From Branchiostoma floridae (Eukaryota; Chordata; Leptocardii; Amphioxiformes; Branchiostomatidae): a stretch of 64,000 nucleotides of DNA. Made by a program: the position numbers and the translations under genes. Under the pieces are notes generated by a model that had not been told where the DNA came from, did no database searches, and saw only the letters and a list, made by a program, of their open reading frames with translations. The stretch spans positions 2,971,338 through 3,035,337 of the forward strand of contig NC_049982.1 of the NCBI RefSeq assembly GCF_000003815.2, read 5' to 3'. Positions 1 to 12,000 of this stretch are shown here, piece after piece; position 1 is the first letter of the stretch, and every line of letters starts with the position of its first letter.

Positions 1-41
1 ATCCTTGTCTATAATTGGAAAGTATCTATTTTGTCTTTCAG

Positions 42-77
42 ATGCTTTTACGCCAAGCAAAGAAGTCGAGAAAGGAG
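42..77 (+). CDS. Gene 1 short linker exon (36 bp)
   Basis: This small exon follows a TTTCAG acceptor and ends at a GTGAGT donor. In phase 1-1 it reads [11 protein letters not shown] and joins smoothly to the GGEVEKV start of the next exon. It is the first exon seen, so the preceding domain lies outside the window. Confidence 0.55.
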
Positions 78-3000
78 GTGAGTAGCCTCTGCTAGCTTAA
101 AGTTTACATCACCTGAGACAACACAAGGTCTCAACATAACATGTTCTGATGATGTAGATATGCAATAAAATAAAACAGAATTCTTACCCACCCGATATTG
201 TTGGCACAATGTCCAGAATTCTGTGGTCTCCACTTAGTATCTTCTGTGCTATACTCTTTCTAAATACGAAAGCAATAAATAATTGCAGACGTAAAAAAAT
301 GACACTTTTGCATTATAAATTCCTTCGAAAATCACAGTGATCATTTTCCTTGCCCTTTTTTTATTATTAAGGTTGACCTAACGGAATTGAACATTTCCTC
401 ACAGGTGGAGAGGTTGAAAAGGTCCAAGGTCCGAAGTACATCAGCCTGGGTTGCTGGAAAGACACCGGCAATCGCGCCATCGCCACTCTAGAGGGCACAG
501 ACGCACGGCTGGACGGGAGTTACCCCGCCCGTGCTGACGCCATCGAGAAGTGCTACCAGGTGCACACATCGTTGTTTTATTTATAAGAAAGATACAAGTG
601 GTCTTCTGTTTTTTTATTCTCATAAAGGGTAAAATGTCTCACCGTGACGATATGAAGGTAAAAACGCCACACAATACTGTATACTGGTAAATTGTCTGCC
701 TCAAAACAACCAACTGCCAGATATCTCGACATGGAAAATACAATCGGTAGAGACTGATGAAAGAAAAAAAAAAGTTTTACAAAGTCATATATTGATGTTC
801 ATATAATTGAGACAAATGTGTCCATACAGGTGGCCAAGTCCCGCGGGTTCTCCGTGTTTGCTGTCCAAAATGGCGGCTGGTGTGCCGGCTCCGCTACTGC
901 CCTCAGCACCTACCGGAAGTACGGGCCCTCGGCGGCATGTGGGAAAGATGGAGAAGGAGGAGCCTGGGCGAACGAAGTCTACCTGATCACAGGTAAGGTG
1001 GAATATCCTTTGTAACATAAGTGCCATAACATTACACTTACATTTATATGTAGCTATACATCTTTAGGATTAACACTTAGCCTCTAACGGCAAGAACATC
1101 AGCGATGGTAGACTTCACACCATTACCCATGTTGCTTTGCGACGTTTTATCTTACTAGTCTTATGTTTCAATTCATTCTATGCATAAAAAGACACAAAGA
1201 CAAACTAAAATGTGGACATGCGAAAAAAAGACGAAATCTTCGATCTCCTTGGATGACATAGTAGTTCTTTAATATAGCATGTACTTTTTTGACTTAGATT
1301 ATTTGATAAATAACAAACAATCATAAAATGATAACTGAACACTTGTAAGCTTATCATTGTTGGACTTTCTTGTATTTGTTCCAGGCGCTCCCATAACTTT
1401 GCCTAAGGGTAAGTCATTTTAAATCTATTGTTTCATAAACGATTTTATATCAGCATTTTCTTTGCTTTGAGTCTCAGAGCTTCTTTTATCTAATATAACA
1501 CTCATGGTTATAATAACAATAACGTTCACATAACAGATGCCTTGTCGACTTGACCCTGAACGTCGTGTTATTGTCAATATCTGTGTATGTTTCCCCAGGA
1601 TTTGTTCCCAAGCCGTACTTCAGCATTGGCTGTTGGAAGGACACCGGAAACCGCGCCATTCCTACTCTGGAGGGGAAAGACGCACGTTTAGACGGCAGCT
1701 ATACCGCACGCGCCGACGCCATCGAAAAGTGTTACCAGGTGGCCAAGTCACGTGGTTTCCAAGTTTTTGCTGTCCAACATGGCGGCTGGTGTGCCGGATC
1801 GGCTAACGCCCTCAGCACCTACAAGAAGTACGGACCCTACACAACTTGCAAGGAAGACGGGGAAGGGGGAGCCTGGGGAAATGAGGTTTATCTCATCTCA
1901 GGTATCGTGTCTTCTATGTCGTACCAGTTCATGTCTGCGTTCATTTTCCTTATGTTATGTCTAATTCAACATCGAAAAAGATATATCTTAGAATTCAATT
2001 CAAATCGCATGACGATAAAGATCATGTTATAAAACTTTCCCATGATAACATGAAAGCATGTTTAACCTTCCTAGCTATAAGATTGTAACTTCGTGTTTCA
2101 GATCTGCTAGGAGGCTCCGGCTTTTCCTCTGGAGGCTTTAGAGGAGGACCAGGTAGGCTGATACCTAGTTTTGCTGGAAATTTCTATTGAAAAAAAAAAA
2201 CAAGCACAAAAAGTATTATTCGTAAATCAAGAGCAAAGGAGAGAAACCGCATCAAAAGAATGTATGAAACAGACTAAAATTACCTTTTCAATTATCCAGG
2301 GTACTTATTCGACTTAAAACATTCACGATACAAATGAGTTGAGGCTTCTTATATGCAATAATGTCATGGCACATTGTGGTACTCATTTGTAACTTTTCAA
2401 TTCTAAACCACCCATCGCAGCTACCTGGTTGCGGCGGGACCCGTCCTGGGTTGTCAGTTCTGCCGGCACACCATGGAAGAACGGAGGAGTGACGTACGAT
2501 GCGGCCAAGGCCTTGGATGGGAGCACTGGGACCTACTGGAACCCCCAGGAAACCTCACAAAACTACAACAACTGGTACATCGTGCTGGATCTCAAGGCGC
2601 CCTACACTCTCTCACAAATCGCCATAAACAACTTCGGAGACACCACGCACGACGTCAAAGCCTTCAAGCTGCAAAAGTCACAGAGCGGAGCACCGAACAG
2701 CTGGGAGGACGTCACATCCGTCAGTACCGTCCAGGGAGGCACGAACAGGCGGCAGGAGTTCGGCGGGTTCCAGGGAACAGCGCGGTACTGGAGGTTCGTC
2801 GTTACTCAGACCCACTCGGGATATCAGCCGTATCTGGTGGAAGTGGACTTCTCCGGAAGGCCGGAAGGTAAGATGACAATCCTACTTTTGTTCTACTCAC
2901 AGATGTTAGTAGATTGCGAGTCGTCCATACTAGTCCACCTACATTATTTGAAAATTGCAAAACTTATTACGTCAAATGAATGTCGTTTGTATGCCCTTGT

Positions 3001-6000
3001 AGTTCCAATAAAAGCCTCAGCTACCTAGCACGCAAACGCAATGGCCATAGAATGCTTGGAACACGAGATTACAAAACCAGAAATTCTTTTCGTTTACCAT
3101 AGAAGGCCCCAAAGGGGGTCGTTACCTAATTATTTCTTTATCTTGCCTAGCAACTTACCAACATCTAATTGGTGTGAATTTTTAAGAACTGTTCGAGTCG
3201 CACTGCCTACACAGAAACACACACGTGCGCACACTGAGAGTGAGAAAGAAATAGACTCTGAAATCAAAAGACAGAGAGTTATTATGCTCATAAATATGTG
3301 AACATGTTGGTTCAATGGCGAGATTCTGTGTTCGTGTGGCTTAGAAGGTAAAAGCTCTCGTTCAACTCGGGCTGAATCTGTTCCAGGTTCTGTAGGAGGA
3401 GAAGGAGGATCCCCGTGGGGAGGATTTGGGGGAGGAAGAGGTAAGGGAACATGCAGCATTACTTTAAATCATTATAAATATGACAACAACTGAACTTCGT
3501 AAGAAAGCAGCAAGAAAAATGCTGTCTATGCAGTCGCAAGGGTTGTGTGAAAACAATAGAAGGAGAAGGCTTTCAAAGCTTTAGGGAAACACGTAGATTC
3601 GTTTTGAACCGCTGCATGCAGAGAACAGGAAAAAGCCTAAAGCCTGTACTGACAACAATGCCTTATTTAAAATGAATAAGCCAGATTATAAGCAACCTAG
3701 TTCCTAGTTCTATATCTGTCTTAAGATTTCTGAATTCTGCCCATTCCTCTGTAGATGGCTGGTGGCTGCGGCGCGACCCGTCCTGGGTTGTCAGCTCTGC
3801 CGGCACACCATGGAAGAACGGAGGAGTGACGTACGATGCGGCCAAGGCCTTGGATGGAAAAGCTGGGACTTACTGGAACCCACAAGAAACTGAGCGCAAC
3901 TCCAACAACTGGTACATTGTGCTGGACTTCAAGAAGCCCTACACTCTGTCCGGAATCTCCATGAACAACTTCGGAGACACCACGCACGATGTGCAAGCCT
4001 TCAAGCTGCAAAAGTCCCAGAGCGGGAAGCCCTACAAGTGGGAGGACGTCACATCCGTCAGTAACGTCCAAGCTGGGGTTCGCAGGCGGCAGGAGTTCGG
4101 CGGGTTCCAGGGAACAGCGCGGTACTGGAGGTTCGTCGTTACTCAGACCCACTCGGGATATCAGCCGTATCTGGTGGAAGTGGACTTCTACGGAAGGCCG
4201 GAAGGTAAGATGACAATCCTACTTTTGTTCTACTCACAGATGTTAGTAGATTGCGAGTCGTCCATACTAGTCCACCTACATTATTTGAAAATTGCAAAAC
4301 TTATTACGTCAAATGAATGTCGTTTGTATGCCCTTGTAGTTCCAATAAAAGCCTCAGCTACCTAGCACGCAAACGCAATGGCCATAGAATGCTTGGAACA
4401 CGAGATTACAAAACCAGAAATTCTTTTCGTTTACCATAGAAGGCCCCAAAGGGGGTCGTTACCTAATTATTTCTTTATCTTGCCTAGCAACTTACCAACA
4501 TCTAATTGGTGTGAATTTTTAAGAACTGTTCGAGTCGCACTGCCTACACAGAAACACACACGTGCGCACACTGAGAGTGAGAAAGAAATAGACTCTGAAA
4601 TCAAAAGACAGAGAGTTATTATGCTCATAAATATGTGAACATGTTGGTTCAATGGCGAGATTCAGTGTGTTCGTGTGGCTTAGAAGGTAAAAGCTCTCGT
4701 TCAACTCGGGCTGAATCTGTTCCAGGTTCTGTAGGAGGAGAAGGAGGATCCCCGTGGGGAGGATTTGGGGGAGGAAGAGGTAAGGGAACATGCAGCATTA
4801 CTTTAAATCATTATAAATATGACAACAACTGAACTTCGTAAGAAAGCAGCAAGAAAAATGCTGTCTATGCAGTCGCAAGGGTTGTGTGAAAACAATAGAA
4901 GGAGAAGGCTTTCAAAGCTTTAGGGAAACACGTAGATTCGTTTTGAACCGCTGCATGCAGAGAACAGGAAAAAGCCTAAAGCCTGTACTGACAACAATGC
5001 CTTATTTAAAATGAATAAGCCAGATTATAAGCAACCTAGTTCCTAGTTCTATATCTGTCTTAAGATTTCTGAATTCTGCCCATTCCTCTGTAGATGGCTG
5101 GTGGCTGCGGCGCGACCCGTCCTGGGTTGTCAGCTCTGCCGGCACACCATGGAAGAACGGAGGAGTGACGTACGATGCGGCCAAGGCCTTGGATGGAAAA
5201 GCTGGGACTTACTGGAACCCACAAGAAACTGAGCGCAACTCCAACAACTGGTACATTGTGCTGGACTTCAAGAAGCCCTACACTCTGTCCGGAATCTCCA
5301 TGAACAACTTCGGAGACACCACGCACGATGTGCAAGCCTTCAAGCTGCAAAAGTCCCAGAGCGGGAAGCCCTACAAGTGGGAGGACGTCACATCCGTCAG
5401 TAACGTCCAAGCTGGGGTTCGCAGGCGGCAGGAGTTCGGCGGGTTCCAGGGAACAGCGCGGTACTGGAGGTTCGTCGTTACTCAGACCCACTCGGGATAT
5501 CAGCCGTATCTGGTGGAAGTGGACTTCTACGGAAGGCCGGAAGGTAAGATGACAATCCTACTTTTGTTCTACTCACAGATGTTAGTAGATTGCGAGTCGT
5601 CCATACTAGTCCACCTACATTATTTGAAAATTGCAAAACTTATTACGTCAAATGAATGTCGTTTGTATGCCCTTGTAGTTCCAATAAAAGCCTCAGCTAC
5701 CTAGCACGCAAACGCAATGGCCATAGAATGCTTGGAACACGAGATTACAAAACCAGAAATTCTTTTCGTTTACCATAGAAGGCCCCAAAGGGGGTCGTTA
5801 CCTAATTATTTCTTTATCTTGCCTAGCAACTTACCAACATCTAATTGGTGTGAATTTTTAAGAACTGTTCGAGTCGCACTGCCTACACAGAAACACACAC
5901 GTGCGCACACTGAGAGTGAGAAAGAAATAGACTCTGAAATCAAAAGACAGAGAGTTATTATGCTCATAAATATGTGAACATGTTGGTTCAATGGCGAGAT

Positions 6001-9000
6001 TCAGTGTGTTCGTGTGGCTTAGAAGGTAAAAGCTCTCGTTCAACTCGGGCTGAATCTGTTCCAGGTTCTGTAGGAGGAGAAGGAGGATCCCCGTGGGGAG
6101 GATTTGGGGGAGGAAGAGGTAAGGGAACATGCAGCATTACTTTAAATCATTATAAATATGACAACAACTGAACTTCGTAAGAAAGCAGCAAGAAAAATGC
6201 TGTCTATGCAGTCGCAAGGGTTGTGTGAAAACAATAGAAGGAGAAGGCTTTCAAAGCTTTAGGGAAACACGTAGATTCGTTTTGAACCGCTGCATGCAGA
6301 GAACAGGAAAAAGCCTAAAGCCTGTACTGACAACAATGCCTTATTTAAAATGAATAAGCCAGATTATAAGCAACCTAGTTCCTAGTTCTATATCTGTCTT
6401 AAGATTTCTGAATTCTGCCCATTCCTCTGTAGATGGCTGGTGGCTGCGGCGCGACCCGTCCTGGGTTGTCAGCTCTGCCGGCACACCATGGAAGAACGGA
6501 GGAGTGACGTACGATGCGGCCAAGGCCTTGGATGGAAAAGCTGGGACTTACTGGAACCCACAAGAAACTGAGCGCAACTCCAACAACTGGTACATTGTGC
6601 TGGACTTCAAGAAGCCCTACACTCTGTCCGGAATCTCCATGAACAACTTCGGAGACACCACGCACGACGTCAAAGCCTTCAAGCTGCAAAAGTCACAGAG
6701 CGGGAAGCCCTATAAGTGGGAGGACGTCACATCCGTCAGTAACGTCCAAGCTGGGGTTCGCAGGCGGCAGGAGTTCGGCGGGTTCCAGGGAACAGCGCGG
6801 TACTGGAGGTTCGTCGTTACTCAGACCCACTCGGGATATCAGCCGTATCTGGTGGAAGTGGACTTCTACGGAAGGCCGGAAGGTAAGAGGAGCATTGACA
6901 ATTTGTCCTCAACGGTTGTTCTGTTTTACCCACAGCTGCCTCTGCATTACGTGTTGTATATAATAGTCCATAGTGTTTTTCTTCTTGCATCTATTCTTTA
7001 CTGCTATTTCACAATTCCCCATGTGGGATGCTTACATTGGCACAAGTAATCAGCTAACAGAACCGCTAATTTCATAAAACAACCATGTGATTACAACTTT
7101 GAACTGACCAAAAGACTGTTGTCAGCATTTGTTTGTAGTTTCATTGTTTTAAGTAAGGTATGACTGTTTAAAACAAAGTTACATTGTTTGGTGTGAGTGT
7201 TTGGTTAATGGCGAATGCATTATCGGTGCCGCTGACATGGAGACCATGAATCTCTGGTTCTGTGAGTAAACATCTGGGATTGAATCTGTTTATAAGTATA
7301 TACACTTCAGTCATACAAAAACAAACAAAAAACAAAAAACAAATAGCTTGACACCTGAAATTATAAAAACGCCATGCCCTTATTTAATATCTAACGTCTG
7401 AAACTTCATTTTTTTCGCAGGGTGGCAGCCGTGGAATGTAGAAGGTAAGCTATGATCTTTAAGCTTTTATCATGATAACGTTACTGCTGTGTATTTGTTA
7501 AAAAGGATTACGGTTAACAACCTTAGAATCAAACAACTAAATTATATGGCCTAACTGAATATGTGGATGAAATTTGCCAGAACATTTTGTCAATGTCCCT
7601 ACAAATGCAGTACTAGCAACTCTTTCGATGCTTGTATTCGTGTGCCATGCATACCGGTATAGTAAGCAAAGACATGTATTTCAAGCCCTGAACAAAGTCT
7701 TCCAAAGCCAAAAGAGAAGATACAAATTAACACAAGGAAATAGCCATTTATGCCAAAAACACTTACTCAATCATCTGGATATGATTTTGGAAACTGACAA
7801 ACGTTTCAGATAGCATCCACTACCTATCGTCAGTGACACTAAAGAGATCTTGTTGGAGAGCAGCTTTATAACCTAACTATAAAAAGAACAGATTTTATAC
7901 CCTAACTAGTTGATGGGATATCTTATTACATGGATGTCTTACCTTCATCGACGTAAATAATCACTTGCCCGGTATATTTATTTTCTGTGTGTTCATTCAT
8001 TTGTTTAACTTTCCTGACTACTCAGATGTAAAGGTAAAGGCGACCTTCGCTCAGCATCTTCTTTTGCACGCTCGCATCAGTTTCAGGATACCTAGAGGAT
8101 GTCATCAAATTACCAAATGATATGGCCTAAATAAAAGGAAATGTGTTGCTCAATGTCTGAGACATCTTTCCTTGCCTAGGTGTCACGTGGGCACCTGTGG
8201 GAGGCGCCCTGAGGTTCGTCTCGATCTGACCCTGTCGGTACCCCATATTTAACACCTTTCCCCTCCTCCTGTGCCTAGGTATCACGTGGGCACCTGTGGG
8301 AGGCGCCCTGAGGTTCGTCTCCATCTGACCCTGTCGGTACCCCATATTTAACACCTTTCCCCTCCTCCTGTGCCTAGGTACCCATATTTAACACCTTTCC
8401 CCTCCTCCTGTGCCTAGGTACCACGTGGGCACCTGTGGGAGGCGCCCTGAGGTTCGTCTCCATCGGACCGTCCGGAGTTTGGGGCGTCACGGCAGCAGGG
8501 CAGATCAAGTACCGAACCGGGAGCTACGGGAACGCGGTCGGGACGGGGTCGGGCTGGGAAGCTGTGGAGGGAGACCTGATGCAGATCAGCGTGGGAGATG
8601 GAATCGTCTGGGGGGTCAACTCAGGGCACAACATCTGGATCAGGACAGGTAGGGCAAAGAAAATATACAATTCATTCCAAATTTACTATGAAGACATACA
8701 TTTCGTTAATGCCTGCACTACAAGGTTATCCATAACCTTCACTTCCTTCAGTTTTACCTAGTGACTGCTAGTGAAGATTTTGCCTCCTCAAATGTTCCTT
8801 CTGGTTCTTGCCAGGAATGAGCTCCTCCAACCCGAAGGGGACGCGCTGGCAGCAGGTTGAGGGCGCCCTGAAGGTGGTCAGCTGTGGCGCCAGGAGTAAC
8901 CAAGTTTGGGGAGTCAACAAAAACAACCAGGTTTGGAGACGGGAAGGAATCACACCGGACAATCTTAAAGGTACAGTTCAGATCAGTGAATTTGTTTTTT

Positions 9001-12000
9001 TTTCTTGCAGTGTTAATGCATAATCCTGCGCAGAGACATCCAACGGCGTCAACCAATCAGAGAACAGACCTTTCAGTTTTCAAAAGGAATGTTGCATATA
9101 TAAGGATAAAGTCATTAATACTTATAAGCAGGACGGTCAGGAACTGATTGTGACGGTTGAGAAAGCAGAGTACAGACAAGAGGCGGTTTGCTGGCGCTGT
9201 TGAATGTCTCTGTGTTGGAGAATGTGTTTGTAGAACATGCCACTGAATCGGAGTTATCGGAGATCATAGATGTCTATGTGTTAGATTAATGTATGTACCA
9301 TAACACCACCATAAGACAATAGCTGACTGTGGCCCACTTGTCTTGTTCTATTCGCAATCTTGATACATCAAATCAAACTCGAGTGTAACATTTTTATCAA
9401 TGTTTCGATGTTTGGAATCTTGCGTGTAGTCTTAACGTTTTATAGTTAGTGTGACTTGACGTTAAGAGTAAAGCGTTTTAATGTTACTTACTTGTTTATT
9501 TGTTAAGGTTTCTTCAATCTTTTTTTTTAGTTTCGATGTAATTTGGTCAAACATGTTTGTGGTTTTTTATTGCCTGCAGGAACTACCTGGACGCAAGTGG
9601 ACGGTGCTCTGAAGTATGTGTCAGTGGGCCAGGCGGGTGTCTGGGGAGTCAAGCCCGACAACTCCGTGGTGTACCGCACCGGGACGTGCGGGAACCCCGG
9701 CTCGACAGGGCAGGGCTGGAGGCCGGTGGGCGGGCAGGCCGTGAAGCAGCTGGCGGTGGGCATGGGCGTCATCTGGGCCGTCAGTCCCGACAACAACATC
9801 TGGATGCTACTGGGTAAATGTTAGAAACTAAGTAGTGAGAGATGGAATGATTATCATAACTGGCATGTGATTAAATGATAGGCAAGCCGTTGGTGAGTAT
9901 GAGGCAATGGACCGATCCCAAATTCCCGCCCCCTGTTCGATCATAGTTTTATTTCGAACACCTCCGTCAAAAATAGCCATTTCTGTCCACTGGGGCAGTT
10001 TTTGACGGAGGTGTTCGAAATAGAATAGGGGGTTCTATTTGTTCGATATGGCGTCGACAGGATCGGTCCATTGATTGATTTGAGGAGTTCTAGATTTAAA
10101 GTTAAAACGCACGTGATGTCATCTATATGTGCCACTTTTTCACGGATTCTAACGTGTTTAGAAATGGGTCATTAACGTCATATCTTTCCTTCGTGTACCA
10201 GACATGAGCCCGGAAAACCCAACCGGAAGTGGCTGGAAGCAGATTCCAGGAAGCCTGAGCACCGTGTACGTCAGTTCCGCCAGTAATCAGGTCTGGGGAG
10301 TCAACTCTGGGGACCAGGTCTTCAGGAGGAGTGGCATCGTCGGAGGAGGAGGCTCTGAAGGAGAGGGCGTGGAAGGAGGAGATGCTGGGAAAGTAGATGT
10401 TGGTGGTGGCGTTGGAGGAGGCGTTGGAGGAGGTGTAGGAGGAGGTGTTGGAGGAGGTGTAGGAGGAGGAGATGCTGGAAAAGTAGATGTTGGAGGAGGC
10501 GTTGGAGGAGGCGTTGGAGTTGGAGGATCTGGTAGGAAAATGTTAATCTTAATCAGAATTTCACGAATACATCACTAACGCTGAAATCGGGAGCAAGTCA
10601 GAGTTAAGTCTTCAGTTTCCAAGGTTTATTGTGTTTCATGTCAGAACCTGCAGCTAACAAAGGAAGGCAGCTGTAATATGTCGGTAACACAAATATAGTT
10701 TTTAAAGATGCCCTCTCACTGCAATTGCGTCAAGCTTGCGTCACTGCGGGGTTCGAAAGATACTCAACGAATTTCAGAGATTTTTATTAATTTTTGTGTA
10801 ATACTATTTTGTTGTCTTCTAAGTCATACATTTACGTATTACGCCATATCTAATTATGAAGAAAAAAATGGAGAACATAACAAAACAGTGATGCAGCGAA
10901 CGAACCCCGCAGTGACGCAAGATTGACGCAAGTGCAGTGAGAGTTCACGTTATAGACATAGACGCGTGTAGAAATACTTCAGCCTCAGCCTTTATTCATG
11001 GTATTGTGTCCCATACACGACTATCATATTACACTACTTTATAATTTGACATGTCTGAATTGTCTTTCACAGGTGTAAAGCCACCGATTAAACAAGCACC
11101 GACACATTTCAAAGTGGTGGGCATCCCGAAGACGGTGGCAGAAGCGAAGGAGTACTGCAAGACGGACCAGAAGGGCCACCTGGCGGACGTGAAGAGTCCT
11201 GCACTGCTCAACTTCCTGATGAACCCCATCAATAAAGTCGGGAAAACTAAGAACTACTGGGTCGGGCTGCACGATGCCACGGTAAGGGGAAATCAAGAAC
11301 TACTGGGTCGGGCTGCACGATGCCACGGTAAGGGAAAACTAAGAACTACTGGGTCGGGCTGCACGATGCCACGGTAAGGGAAAACTAAGAACTACTGGGT
11401 CGGGCTGCACGACGCCGCGGTAAGGGAAAAGTAAGAACTACTGGGTCGGGCTGCACGACGCCACGGTAAGGGAAAAGTAAGAACTACTGGGTCGGGCTGC
11501 ACGATGCCACGGTAAGGGAAAACTAAAAACTACTGAGTCGTGCTGCACGACGCCACGGTAAGGCAAAACTAAGAACTACTGGGTCGGGCTGCACGATGCC
11601 ACGGTAAGGGAAAACTAAGAACTACTGGGTCGGGCTGCACGACGCCACGGTAAGGGAAAACTAAGAACTACTGGGTCGGGCTGCACGATGCCACGGTAAG
11701 GGAAAACTAAGAACTACTGGGTCGGGCTGCACGACGCGACGGTAAGGGGAAATTAAGAACTACTGGGTCGGGCTGCACGATGTCACGGTAAGGGGAAATT
11801 AAGAACTACTGGGTCGGGCTGCACGATGCCACGGTAAGGGAAAACTAAGAACTACTGGGTCGAGCTGCACGACGCCACGGTAAGGGGAAATTAAGAACTA
11901 CTGGGTCGGGCTGCACGACGCCACGGTAAGGGAAAACTAAGAACTACTGGGTCGGGCTGCACGATGCGACGGTAAGGGAAAACTAAGAACTACTGGGTCG

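Larger units (their letters stand above)
2868..6882 (+). repeat. Tandem triplication of a 1.34-kb intron-Gly exon-intron-discoidin unit
   Basis: Units 2868-4204 (1,337 bp), 4205-5543 (1,339 bp) and 5544-6882 (1,339 bp) are nearly identical, including introns. The first unit differs by a 2-bp indel near 3326 (gattctgtg versus gattcagtgtg). The last diverges only in a short discoidin patch. Each unit is frame-preserving because all borders are phase 1. Confidence 0.92.

Noticed and set aside
3721-5491. 143-residue minus-strand frames in the discoidin array
   Set aside because: They are antisense shadows of the discoidin exons, repeated with each unit, with no independent support.
9047-9110. 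Intronic promoter with CCAAT and TATA motifs
   Set aside because: The same motifs lie within a MITE shared with the intron at 40526-40755, so they are better explained as element sequence.
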